Below are positions 54,109-62,843 of a DNA stretch of 64,000 nt, one piece after another; positions within the stretch are counted from its first letter, which is position 1, and each line of letters opens with the position of its first letter. The stretch comes from Bacteroidota bacterium. GTDB lineage: Bacteria > Bacteroidota > Bacteroidia > Flavobacteriales_E > Vicingaceae. The stretch covers positions 1 to 64,000 of the forward strand of contig JABFGJ010000008.1 of assembly GCA_013112545.1 (NCBI GenBank), read 5' to 3'. A program made the translations under genes and the position numbers. The notes beneath the pieces are model-generated. The model worked only from the letters and a program-made list of their open reading frames with translations, had not been told where the DNA came from and ran no database searches.

Positions 54109-56383
54109 TCTTTTTACGCAACAACAATAAAGGCAACAAAGTTAAATCTGTAATTAAGGCAAAAATTAGAGTTATACTAACAAACAAGCCAATATAAAAA
54201 GTACTTAGAAAGTTAGAAAAGATTAAACTTCCAAAACCTGCTAACAAAATAACCGTGGTAATAATTATGGCTTTTCCTGTTGAGATAAAAGTTCTGCGTA
54301 AGCCTATTAAATTTGACCTTCCTAGCTTCACTTCTTGACGATAGCGGCTTAAAAAATGTATAGTGTCGTCAACCGCAATACCAAATGCAATGGTAAACAC
54401 AATGGCAGTAGTCATGTTTAAATCTATTTTGAAAAACCCGATAAAGCCTGCGGTGAAGACAATGGGTATTAAGTTGGGCACTAGAGAAATAAAGGCCATT
54501 TTAACCGACCGAAATAAGAAGCCCATACTTATAGCTATTATAAAAAAGGCAATAAACAAACCCAAAAGTATATTCTTTGAAACATAGCGACCACTTTCAT
54601 CAATGATTACCGTGGTTCCCGTTAAGCGAATATCAATTAGAGAAGAATCTATTTCTTCTTCATAAAACTCTTTTAATTTTTCGTTTTTCTCTAGCATGGT
54701 TTTACTTCCTGGGTCAACTAATCTAGCGCTAATTCTACCTAATTTTTTATCGTTAGACATCAGCAGTTTAAACTCCTCAACATTTTCAAAAGCTTTTAAT
54801 TGCTTCTTTAGGTAGTCGTATCGCTTTTTATTCTCTGGAATTTTATAATAGGCTTCCCTTCCATCGCGCAGGGTTTTATTCATCATTTTATAGGGAATAC
54901 TTGGGCTTGCAACATGACTTAATTGATATTCTCGTATTAAAAATTCTTCGAGCTTTACAATTTCTTGCATCACTTCAAAATCGTTAATATCATAATTACC
55001 TTGCGGAATAATAGCAAGTTCAAAGGGTCTTATTCCACCAAACTCTTCTTGAAAATAAGCCAACTCCTTCATCAAAGGCTCTTCTGGCCCTAAATCTTGC
55101 ATTAGAAAATAATCAAATTGAATTTTACTTGCACCAAACAAAGCGATGCTAATCAATAAGGAATAAAGCACAAACACTTTTTTTCTATTTCTACACAATT
55201 GAATAAAAAATGCACCTAATTTGTTTTCCCAAATTGTTTTAAGTTTTGCAGCATTAGCTATTTTAGGCATTTTAAGCAACATAAATATAGCAGGTATAAA
55301 TAGGATAGAAAGCACAAAAGCAAGCAAGACACCAACAGCGGTAAATATTCCAAAATTTTGAACTGGTTCCATATTGACTGCGATTAGGGTTACAAAACCT
55401 AGTGCCGTAGTCAAAGAAGTAAGTAAAGTAGCTACACCTACCTTTTTCAACATGTTTCGAAGTGCGTCAATTTTGCTGCGTTTTAGTCGTATTTCTTCTA
55501 AGTATTTAGAAACCAAATGAATTACATCTGACATGCCAACAACCAACATGATAATGGGCAATAAAGTTGTCATCATGTTTAGCGGAGTCCCGTTTAGCTC
55601 CATGATACCCAAACTGCCTACAACTGCAAGCATAACAGTTAATAGCGGAATAAAAACACCCCACAATGAGCGGTAAGTGACAATCAGGAAAATAAGCAAT
55701 AAGAGTATCGATATAATCATGAACGTAAAAAACTCTCTTTGCATGATATCGAGATATGCTTTTTGGCCCAAGATTTTACCCATGGTATGTATTTGATCAA
55801 AGTCCTGCTTTGCAAGAATTTTATCAAGCGCCAAAGCTACTTCATCAGATTTAACTTTAGAAGGAAATTGCTCATTCTTTATTAAAATGATTAATGCTTT
55901 TTGATCTTTAGAAATCATTTCTGAAACGGGTTCAGATACTGAATTTATACGAATAGAATCTTGATGATATAACTCGGGCTTATTGATATGAAAATAAGGT
56001 GTTTCCTTAAATCCTAAACCAGCAGGATTTTTCTCTAGATACTTCATTTCTGTTGGAGAAATGACTTCTCGAATTCGAGGCAAGGTCTTTAACTCTTGGC
56101 TTAATTGATCTACTTTTTCAAGAAAATCACGATTAAATATCCCTGCATCATTATGAATGCCCACTAATACAAAATCATTGTCGTTTTCAAATGTTTCTCT
56201 AAATTCTTGATAAAACACAAGTTTGTCGTTAGCCTTTGGAAAAAACTTTTCGAAATCATAATCAAATTTCAATTGAGCTGAACGATAACCTAAGAAACCT
56301 AACAAAACTGTTAAACCAACTAAAATAAAGCGGCTAATCCGGCGGTATTTTTTCTCTTCAAGAATCTCTTTTGAATTGTCCAC
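54098..56383 (-). CDS. RND/MMPL-family exporter
   Basis: The 761-residue protein has two halves, each with one helix, a large extracytoplasmic loop and a bundle of about five helices. Typical segments are LNMMTTLLPIIMLVVGMSDVIHLVSKYLEE and FTIAFGIAVDDTIHFLSRYRQE, where the Asp residues lie in the proton-relay helices. It resembles the HAE3/MMPL subgroup of hydrophobe or lipid exporters. The start is GTG, overlapping the upstream lipoprotein gene's TAG by one base. No membrane-fusion partner or outer-membrane channel is adjacent. Confidence 0.88.
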   Translation of the reverse strand: MDNSKEILEEKKYRRISRFILVGLTVLLGFLGYRSAQLKFDYDFEKFFPKANDKLVFYQEFRETFENDNDFVLVGIHNDAGIFNRDFLEKVDQLSQELKTLPRIREVISPTEMKYLEKNPAGLGFKETPYFHINKPELYHQDSIRINSVSEPVSEMISKDQKALIILIKNEQFPSKVKSDEVALALDKILAKQDFDQIHTMGKILGQKAYLDIMQREFFTFMIISILLLLIFLIVTYRSLWGVFIPLLTVMLAVVGSLGIMELNGTPLNMMTTLLPIIMLVVGMSDVIHLVSKYLEEIRLKRSKIDALRNMLKKVGVATLLTSLTTALGFVTLIAVNMEPVQNFGIFTAVGVLLAFVLSILFIPAIFMLLKMPKIANAAKLKTIWENKLGAFFIQLCRNRKKVFVLYSLLISIALFGASKIQFDYFLMQDLGPEEPLMKELAYFQEEFGGIRPFELAIIPQGNYDINDFEVMQEIVKLEEFLIREYQLSHVASPSIPYKMMNKTLRDGREAYYKIPENKKRYDYLKKQLKAFENVEEFKLLMSNDKKLGRISARLVDPGSKTMLEKNEKLKEFYEEEIDSSLIDIRLTGTTVIIDESGRYVSKNILLGLFIAFFIIAISMGFLFRSVKMAFISLVPNLIPIVFTAGFIGFFKIDLNMTTAIVFTIAFGIAVDDTIHFLSRYRQEVKLGRSNLIGLRRTFISTGKAIIITTVILLAGFGSLIFSNFLSTFYIGLFVSITLIFALITDLTLLPLLLLRKKTNS

Positions 56384-58044
56384 TAGTTTTGTAATTCTTT
56401 AACTGCATGCTTTAATTCCAACAAATTCATAGGGTTCACTCCTATTTCACTTACATAATTTGGTATAAATCGAACCACTTGATCATAAAACAAAGGGACA
56501 ATAGGCGCATCCGCTACTATCATACTATCTAGCTTTAAATAATAGATATTGCGTAGCGAATCGTTTGTTAAAGCCATCGTTTGCGCATAAAGGGCATCGT
56601 ATTTTTCATTGCTATAATGCGTGTAATTTGGTCCTGAAGGAGAAAAGTTGCTGGTTTTAAATAAGGATAAATAATTTTCGGCATCGGGATAATCAGCAAC
56701 CCAAGATTTTCTAAAAAACCGCAACTGAGCATTGGCTACGAGTTCGTTGTTCGTTGCTGGAGGGTTAACATCAATCTGTATTTTTATTCCCAGCTCTCCT
56801 AATTGATGCTGCATGTATTCACAAATATCCAAATATTCAGCTGTTGTGCTAATTACAATGGTTTCTAGATTTTTACCTTCAGGATAACCAGCATCTATTA
56901 AGTATTTTTTGGCCAATTCAGGTTGATAAGAATAACCGACTAGTTTTTCAGCATTAAATGAAGGTAATCCTTTGGGTACAAAACCCGAACTTGCCGCTTC
57001 TCCGATACCATTTCTTAAGTATTTCAGCATCTTAACTCGGTCAAAACCATAATTTATCGCCAATCTTAAATCTTTGTTTAGCAAAGGGTTATTTCTAGAA
57101 ACGCTAGCATTACTATCCAATAAAAAACCCAAATATTCTGTGTTTAGATATGGACTGGTTATTAATTTAATTTGGTTTTGATATTTTTCTCTTAACTCTC
57201 CACGGCTATTTAATAATTCATCTTTATAGCTTCCTTTTAAGCCCGATAAATAATCTAAATCTCCTTTTAAAAACAACAAAAACGCAACTTCTTGATCCTT
57301 GATAAAACTAATGGATAAGGCATCTAAACGAGGTAAGGCAACACCTCTTTCATCTTTTTCAAAATAATGAGGGTTTTTTAATAAAACCAATTTGGTATTT
57401 TCTTTCCAGTATTGAAATTTAAAAGGCCCTGTTCCCACAGGGTTTGAACGAAATTTATCACCGTAATAATCTATGGCTTCTTGGGGAACAACAGCACAAT
57501 ATTGCATGCTTAAAATGCCGAGAAAAGGTGAAAAAGCTTCTTTTAATTTGATTTCTAATATGGTATCATTTATGGCAGTTATAGCTAGTTTTTCTTCTGC
57601 CAAACGCAGCACATTGTTAAACACCCATTTGCCAGGAGCCATTAAATCAGATTGAATAAGTCGATTAAAACTATAGACAAAATCTTGTGCCTTCACCTTT
57701 CGCTTTTTACTTTCACCAAACACTTCATTTTCATGAAAATAAACATCATCTCTTAAATAAAAGCGATAAGTCTTATTACTATCCAATCTTTCCCATGATT
57801 TAGCAATACAGGGCTTTATATTTAGGTTTTCATCCATTTGTACCAAGCCATTAAACAGCTGATTGGTGGCCGATATATTGCCTAAATTACTCGCAAATGC
57901 AGGATCTAAAGAGCTAACACCCTCTGGTATATTAAAACGAAAAATAACTTCATTTTCATAGCGATTGCTTGTGCTGCAAGAAAATAGCATTACACATAAA
58001 AACAAAAAAGAAAGGAGATTTTTCAATTCATTAAATTTAATCAC
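56383..58044 (-). CDS. ABC-type peptide/nickel substrate-binding lipoprotein (SBP_bac_5)
   Basis: The 553-residue OppA/DppA-like protein has a lipobox Cys at 23 (VMLFSC). Family segments include IPEGVSSLDPAFASNLGNIS, NPVGTGPFKFQYWKENTKLVLLKNPHYF and DLRLAINYGFDRVKML. It would bind oligopeptides or similar solutes in the periplasm. No permease or ATPase genes are next to it. Instead it is translationally coupled to the RND exporter, an unusual pairing. Confidence 0.9.
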   Translation of the reverse strand: MIKFNELKNLLSFLFLCVMLFSCSTSNRYENEVIFRFNIPEGVSSLDPAFASNLGNISATNQLFNGLVQMDENLNIKPCIAKSWERLDSNKTYRFYLRDDVYFHENEVFGESKKRKVKAQDFVYSFNRLIQSDLMAPGKWVFNNVLRLAEEKLAITAINDTILEIKLKEAFSPFLGILSMQYCAVVPQEAIDYYGDKFRSNPVGTGPFKFQYWKENTKLVLLKNPHYFEKDERGVALPRLDALSISFIKDQEVAFLLFLKGDLDYLSGLKGSYKDELLNSRGELREKYQNQIKLITSPYLNTEYLGFLLDSNASVSRNNPLLNKDLRLAINYGFDRVKMLKYLRNGIGEAASSGFVPKGLPSFNAEKLVGYSYQPELAKKYLIDAGYPEGKNLETIVISTTAEYLDICEYMQHQLGELGIKIQIDVNPPATNNELVANAQLRFFRKSWVADYPDAENYLSLFKTSNFSPSGPNYTHYSNEKYDALYAQTMALTNDSLRNIYYLKLDSMIVADAPIVPLFYDQVVRFIPNYVSEIGVNPMNLLELKHAVKELQN

Positions 58045-58185
58045 AAGTTTAGTTATAAAATCAGTTTTTATATCGAATAAGGAGTGTTTTAAAAACGAAG
58101 TTATTTACATCAAACTATTAATTCCTACGTTCTGCGAGTTCATGAATATTTTAATAGTATGGCTAAGGAGCTTGGTTTTCATTCG

Positions 58186-58193
58186 TAATTTTG
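58186..58193 (+). promoter_or_regulatory. smpB -7 promoter element, probable leaderless start
   Basis: TAATTTTG matches TAnnTTTG and ends 4 bp before the smpB ATG at 58198. This is the same spacing as at the 53938 gene. The 153-bp region 58045-58197 shows no other clear element. Confidence 0.55.
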
Positions 58194-58197
58194 AATT

Positions 58198-58659
58198 ATG
58201 GCAAGTAAATTTTCCAATACAGTTAGTATAAAGAACAAAAAAGCAAGTTTTAATTACGAGTTTATTGATAAATATGAGGCTGGAATACAATTAAAAGGAA
58301 CTGAAATCAAATCAATTAGAGAAAGCAAGGCATCTATAAAAGAAGGCTATTGTGCTTTTAAAAAAGGAGAATTATTCGTTTACAATATAGACATAACCCC
58401 CTATTCTGATGCAAGTTTTGTAAATCACGAACCTAAAAGGCCAAGAAAATTACTGTTACATAAAAACGAATTAGAAAAGCTAGAAAAGAAAATTAAAGAT
58501 GTGGGTTTGACTATAGTTCCCACGCTGCTTTTCATAAATGATTCAGGTAAAGCAAAACTCATGATAGCATTAGTAAAAGGAAAGAAAACTCACGATAAAC
58601 GTGAAAGCTTGAAACTAAAAGATGCTAAGCGTCAAATTGACCGAGCAATGAAAAAGTAA
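58198..58659 (+). CDS. smpB: SsrA-binding protein SmpB
   Basis: The 153-residue partner of tmRNA in ribosome rescue is recognised by IKNKKASFNYEFIDKYEAGIQLKGTEIKSIR and LFINDSGKAKLMIALVKGKKTHDKRESLK. The basic C-terminal tail (KDAKRQIDRAMKK) mimics mRNA in the decoding site. The tmRNA gene itself is not in the window. Confidence 0.97.
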   Translation: MASKFSNTVSIKNKKASFNYEFIDKYEAGIQLKGTEIKSIRESKASIKEGYCAFKKGELFVYNIDITPYSDASFVNHEPKRPRKLLLHKNELEKLEKKIKDVGLTIVPTLLFINDSGKAKLMIALVKGKKTHDKRESLKLKDAKRQIDRAMKK

Positions 58660-58715
58660 ATCACTTTCTCCATCGCAATGCAAATCAATTAAATAAATTC
58701 TCTTCTATACATAAA

Positions 58716-58898
58716 ATGAGTAATTCCAACAAAGACCTTTTTGACCGATGGCGAGATGCAACTTCAATTAAAGATGAGGATGATTTACCTAAAAGAGCAA
58801 AAAAAATACTTTATCGGGTTTTAGGAATATTGCTCATTATTATTTTTAGCCCTTTAATATTGCTTATTTTATTATTCGCGATGCTTGCAACTGTATGA
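58716..58898 (+). CDS. Small single-helix membrane protein
   Basis: The 60 residues have a charged N-terminal half (NKDLFDRWRDATSIKDEDDL) and one C-terminal membrane helix (ILLIIIFSPLILLILLFAML). The stop overlaps the next ATG by 4 bp, so the two small membrane proteins are probably made together. Function is unknown. Confidence 0.65.
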   Translation: MSNSNKDLFDRWRDATSIKDEDDLPKRAKKILYRVLGILLIIIFSPLILLILLFAMLATV

Positions 58899-59263
58899 TT
58901 CATCAATTGAAGTCTATAAGTTTTGGATTGCCTTTAGTTCTTCTTGTACTACATCAACTAAGTCAAAAGGCATTTCAAATTGAAATTCCTTTGGCTGACA
59001 ATTACTTAGATCCTTTTTGTTTAGGTGCTTTAGCTCCGCATTTACTTTGTGTAGAACAACTTTTTTTCTATAGAAAAAAGAAACTAAACATCCTTGAATT
59101 AGTATTTCTTACACTTTTTTTAAGCATAGTCAGTGAAATAGTATTTCCACGATTTTCTGACCGATTTACTGCAGATATATTAGATGGTTTCGCTATTGCA
59201 CTTGGAATATTGTGGTTTGTAATTACTTCTAAGAAAGTTGAATTTAGCTTATTTAAGCTTTAG
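58895..59263 (+). CDS. Small membrane protein of a family sometimes annotated as magnesium citrate transporter
   Basis: The 122 residues form three to four helices. IPLADNYLDPFCLGALAPHLL and VSEIVFPRFSDRFTADILDGFAIALGI resemble a short Bacteroidota family that carries the automatic name magnesium citrate secondary transporter. The basis of that name is doubtful for so short a protein. It overlaps the preceding 60-residue gene by 4 bp. Confidence 0.65.
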   Translation: MIHQLKSISFGLPLVLLVLHQLSQKAFQIEIPLADNYLDPFCLGALAPHLLCVEQLFFYRKKKLNILELVFLTLFLSIVSEIVFPRFSDRFTADILDGFAIALGILWFVITSKKVEFSLFKL

Positions 59264-59276
59264 ACAATTTAAGTAC

Positions 59277-59324
59277 CTAGTACATTTCTTTTTTGCGAGT
59301 TTAACTTAGGTGTACTAGTTAAAC
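59277..59324. repeat. Two overlapping inverted repeats between convergent genes
   Basis: CTAGTACA (59277-59284) pairs with TGTACTAG (59311-59318), and GTTTAACT (59299-59306) pairs with AGTTAAAC (59317-59324). The right arms overlap, so only one hairpin can form at a time. No T run follows either. The 156-bp gap 59264-59419 has no other recognisable content. Confidence 0.4.
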
Positions 59325-59419
59325 ATAAAAGCACAACCAGACATAAAGTAACCTTTTTAAGGCTTAGTATTTAATATTACTTATCCTTAACTAACTTTAA
59401 TCTTTACAAAACAAAGACA

Positions 59420-59860
59420 CTACTTGTTTTTAAATACCATTTTAAAATGTTCAATATCACACTCTAAAAACTGCTCACCTACTTTTTTAAACCCCCTTCT
59501 TTCGTAAAAAGAAAGTGCTTTTACTTGAGCGTGCATAAATAAATCTTTACCCGTTTCTAAAGCGTCTTTCATCACCTGATTTAATAAATTTAATCCATAA
59601 CCTTGGTTTCTATGTGATAAATAAACTGCGAAACGTTCCAATTTAACTTGGTCGCCAATGTGTCTCCACCTTGCAGTTCCAACTGGTTCGCCATCAACTT
59701 CTAAAAGGTAATGAATACTCTCATCTTCATAGTCGTCAAACTCTTCATCCCGATCAACATTTTGTTCAACTATAAATACTTTCTCACGAATGTGTCTAGC
59801 CTTTTCAAAACTAGCTATATCATTGGTTCTAAAGGAATAAACATTACTATTTAACTTCAT
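59420..59860 (-). CDS. GNAT family N-acetyltransferase
   Basis: About 146 residues (from MKLNSNVYSF). YLLEVDGEPVGTARWRHIGDQVKLERFAVYLSHRNQGYGLNLLN is the GNAT core, with the acetyl-CoA pyrophosphate loop near R-N-Q-G-Y-G. The overall pattern (RHIREKVFIVEQNVDRDEEFDDYE) resembles the ElaA/YjcF-like subgroup. The ATG at 59860 is preferred over an in-frame TTG at 59887. Substrate is unknown. Confidence 0.88.
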   Translation of the reverse strand: MKLNSNVYSFRTNDIASFEKARHIREKVFIVEQNVDRDEEFDDYEDESIHYLLEVDGEPVGTARWRHIGDQVKLERFAVYLSHRNQGYGLNLLNQVMKDALETGKDLFMHAQVKALSFYERRGFKKVGEQFLECDIEHFKMVFKNK

Positions 59861-59956
59861 AAACTTCTTCTTAATAGGGGTTAACAATATTTAACAGCAA
59901 AATCATGATAGCGCTCAGCTACATGAATAATTTAGCACTTCAAAAATAGATAAAGT

Positions 59957-61003
59957 ATGGAAGAACAAAATAGCTCATCAACAATTGTTGAAAAAACAAA
60001 TACAAGCGCTGCAAGTGTTGATATTAAAGCTTTGAACGAAAAAATTAGAATAGAAAGTTCATTTGTTGATTTATTAACTATGGAAATGGACAAGGTAATT
60101 GTCGGCCAAAACCACATGGTCGAACGATTATTGGTTGGTTTACTTTCTGATGGACATATCCTATTGGAAGGAGTTCCTGGTTTGGCAAAAACGCTTGCCA
60201 TTAACACTCTAGCAACAACAGTTGATGCTGATTTTAGTCGAATTCAGTTTACTCCTGATTTATTACCAGCCGATTTAGTTGGTACCATGATTTATAGCCA
60301 AAAGAAGGAAGAGTTTACCATTAAGAAAGGACCTATTTTTGCCAACTTTATTTTGGCCGATGAAATAAATAGAGCTCCTGCAAAGGTGCAAAGTGCCTTA
60401 CTAGAAGCCATGCAAGAAAAACAGGTTACGATAGGTGATACCTCATTCCCTCTTCCTAAGCCTTTTTTGGTTTTAGCAACTCAAAATCCTATTGAACAAG
60501 AAGGTACATACCCTTTACCTGAAGCTCAAGTTGACCGTTTTATGCTAAAAGTTGTGTTGACATATCCTAAAAAGGAAGAAGAAAAATTGATTATTAGAAG
60601 TAATATTTCAAAATCAGGAATGCCAACTGCAAACAAAATTCTCAAACCTGAGGACATCATCAAAGCTAGAAGCGTAGTTCGTGAAGTTTATATGGATGAA
60701 AAAATTGAGCAATACATTATTGACATCGTGTTTGCTACAAGAAGTCCTGAGGAATACGGATTATCAAAGTTAAAGGATTTAATCACCTTTGGTGGTTCAC
60801 CTAGAGCAAGCATTAGCTTAGCCTTAGCATCTAAAGCTTATGCCTTTATCAAGCGTAGAGGTTATGTTATTCCTGAAGATGTTAGAGCAATTGCAAAAGA
60901 TGTGTTGAGGCATCGTATAGGATTGAGTTATGAAGCGGAAGCAGAAAATGTAACAACAGAAGATATTATTAACGAAATTTTAAATGCGGTAGAAGTTCCT
61001 TAA
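59957..61003 (+). CDS. MoxR-family AAA+ ATPase
   Basis: The 348-residue protein has Walker A GVPGLAKT and Walker B ILADEINRAPAKVQSALLEAMQE. Sensor-region LATQNPIEQEGTYPLPEAQVDRFM and the C-terminal lid FGGSPRASISLALASKA are also present. It heads the MoxR-DUF58-BatA-BatB operon, where MoxR ATPases are thought to act as chaperones with VWA partners. Its stop overlaps the DUF58 start. Confidence 0.94.
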   Translation: MEEQNSSSTIVEKTNTSAASVDIKALNEKIRIESSFVDLLTMEMDKVIVGQNHMVERLLVGLLSDGHILLEGVPGLAKTLAINTLATTVDADFSRIQFTPDLLPADLVGTMIYSQKKEEFTIKKGPIFANFILADEINRAPAKVQSALLEAMQEKQVTIGDTSFPLPKPFLVLATQNPIEQEGTYPLPEAQVDRFMLKVVLTYPKKEEEKLIIRSNISKSGMPTANKILKPEDIIKARSVVREVYMDEKIEQYIIDIVFATRSPEEYGLSKLKDLITFGGSPRASISLALASKAYAFIKRRGYVIPEDVRAIAKDVLRHRIGLSYEAEAENVTTEDIINEILNAVEVP

Positions 61004-61893
61004 TGAGCACTAGAAGTCGAAATACACAAGATTTACTTAAGAAAGTTCGAAAGATAGAAATCAAATCGAAAGGTTTGTCTAATCAAATCTTTTCCGGTGA
61101 ATATCATTCGGCTTTTAAGGGGCGTGGAATGGCCTTTAGTGAAGTTCGCGAATACCAAATTGGCGACGAAATTCGTTCCATCGATTGGAATGTAACAGCT
61201 AGATTTGGGGCGCCTTACATCAAAGTATTTGAAGAGGAACGCGAAATGACTGTGATGTTATTGGTGGATGTAAGTGCTTCAAAAAATTTCGGATCTAAGA
61301 AACAATTAAAACAAGATTTAACGACTGAATTATGCGCTGTACTCGCCTTTTCAGCCATACAAAACAACGATAAGGTTGGGGTATTATTTTTTAGCGATCA
61401 AGTAGAAAAGTTTATTCCACCTAAAAAAGGGAAAAGCCATATTCTAATGATTATTAGAGAATTGATAGATTTTAAACCTGAAAGCAAAGGGACAAATATC
61501 CAAGAAGCTTTAAGGTATTTCAATTCGGCCATTAAAAAACGATGCACAGCATTCTTAATCTCTGATTTTTTGAGTGATGGCTACGAAGATTTATTAAAAA
61601 TATCAAATAGAAAACACGATTTAGTGGCTTTGCAAATATTTGACGAACGAGAGACAGAAATTCCAAATGTGGGTTTAATACAACTAAAAGATGCAGAAAC
61701 CGGCAAAAACATTTGGTTTAACTCCTGGTCTAAAAAGAACAGAACTAACTTTAAGGCAAATGCTTTGGCACAACAAGGAAAAATTAAAGACATCATGAGA
61801 AGAAGCGGTGTAGATCACACTCGTCTTGCAACGCATGAAAGTTATATACAACCATTAATGACTTTATTTAAACGTAGAGGGAGTAAACGATGA
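61003..61893 (+). CDS. DUF58 domain protein
   Basis: The 296-residue protein has YQIGDEIRSIDWNVTARFGAPYIKVFEEEREM, the DUF58 signature. A degenerate VWA fold follows (MLLVDVSASKNFGSKK; FLISDFLSDGYEDL). It is a cytosolic partner of MoxR in the Bat/stress-tolerance operon. It overlaps its neighbours by 1 and 4 bp. Confidence 0.92.
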   Translation: MSTRSRNTQDLLKKVRKIEIKSKGLSNQIFSGEYHSAFKGRGMAFSEVREYQIGDEIRSIDWNVTARFGAPYIKVFEEEREMTVMLLVDVSASKNFGSKKQLKQDLTTELCAVLAFSAIQNNDKVGVLFFSDQVEKFIPPKKGKSHILMIIRELIDFKPESKGTNIQEALRYFNSAIKKRCTAFLISDFLSDGYEDLLKISNRKHDLVALQIFDERETEIPNVGLIQLKDAETGKNIWFNSWSKKNRTNFKANALAQQGKIKDIMRRSGVDHTRLATHESYIQPLMTLFKRRGSKR

Positions 61894-62843
61894 TGAAGAG
61901 ATTTTTTTATCTGTTGCTTTTCTTAATAAGCAGCCCTTTGATTGCTCAAAATGAAGTTAGTGCAACCATAGGAACTCAAGAAATTAAAATTGGAGAACAA
62001 ACTACTATAGAGCTGGAAGTAAGTTATTCAGCAGCCATAGAAAGCTTGATTTTCCCTGCTTTACAGGATACCATATCCAAATTTATTGACATTGTTGAGA
62101 TTTCTAAAATTGATACCATTTTTGATCCTGAAGATGTTACTAAAAAATACCTTAATCAAACCATTACAATTACTTCATGGGACAGTGGTTACTATGTCAT
62201 TCCACCTTTTACATTTGTGGTAGGAAGTGATACTTTGAAAACGAATCCACTAGTGCTCAATGTAAAAAACGTTAGTGTAGAGGCACAACAAGACATTAAA
62301 GACATCAAAACCATAATAGAAGTTCCTTTTTCTTTAATCGATTGGTTATTAAGCAATAAAATTCCGATTTCTATCGGTCTATTGATTGTGATACTACTAA
62401 TTCTTGCCATAGTATTTTATAGAAGGTATAAAAACAGACCAGTTGTCGAAAAAGAGGTTGTTGTTCCCAAAGAAGCTGCTGACCTTGTTGCCACTAGGAA
62501 GCTTCAAGAGCTTTTCGATAAAAAGTTATGGCAAGCTGGTCATGTAAAAATGTATTACTCTGAATTGTCTTTTATCCTGAGAGAATACCTAGAAAACCGC
62601 TATTTGGTGAATGCTTTGGAATTAACTACTGACGAAACAATAACTTTAATTAACTCGAATTTAATTGCTGAAAAAGAAACTGTTAAAAAACTTCATAACA
62701 TTTTAATTTTAGCTGACATGGCTAAATTCGCCAAGCAACAACCAATTGGAGCTGAAAACGAAGAAGCTTATAAAAATGCTTTATTGTTTGTCAGTTTAAC
62801 AAAGTATGTAAACGAACCTAAAGAAGAAAAAACCAATGACTAA
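61890..62843 (+). CDS. Exported Bat-operon membrane protein (DUF4381-like)
   Basis: The 317 residues start with a signal peptide (MKRFFYLLLFLISSPLIAQ). An extracytoplasmic beta domain covers about 20-140. A single helix follows (IPISIGLLIVILLILAIVFY, about 156-175), then a cytoplasmic helical part with LWQAGHVKMYYSELSFILREYLENRY. The layout and position between DUF58 and BatA fit the usual Bat operon component. It overlaps batA by 8 bp. Confidence 0.8.
   Translation: MMKRFFYLLLFLISSPLIAQNEVSATIGTQEIKIGEQTTIELEVSYSAAIESLIFPALQDTISKFIDIVEISKIDTIFDPEDVTKKYLNQTITITSWDSGYYVIPPFTFVVGSDTLKTNPLVLNVKNVSVEAQQDIKDIKTIIEVPFSLIDWLLSNKIPISIGLLIVILLILAIVFYRRYKNRPVVEKEVVVPKEAADLVATRKLQELFDKKLWQAGHVKMYYSELSFILREYLENRYLVNALELTTDETITLINSNLIAEKETVKKLHNILILADMAKFAKQQPIGAENEEAYKNALLFVSLTKYVNEPKEEKTND

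Noticed and set aside
57965-58290. ORFs on both strands over the smpB promoter region (57965-58231 plus, 58105-58290 minus)
   Set aside because: They overlap the start of smpB or the lipoprotein signal region and show no family features.
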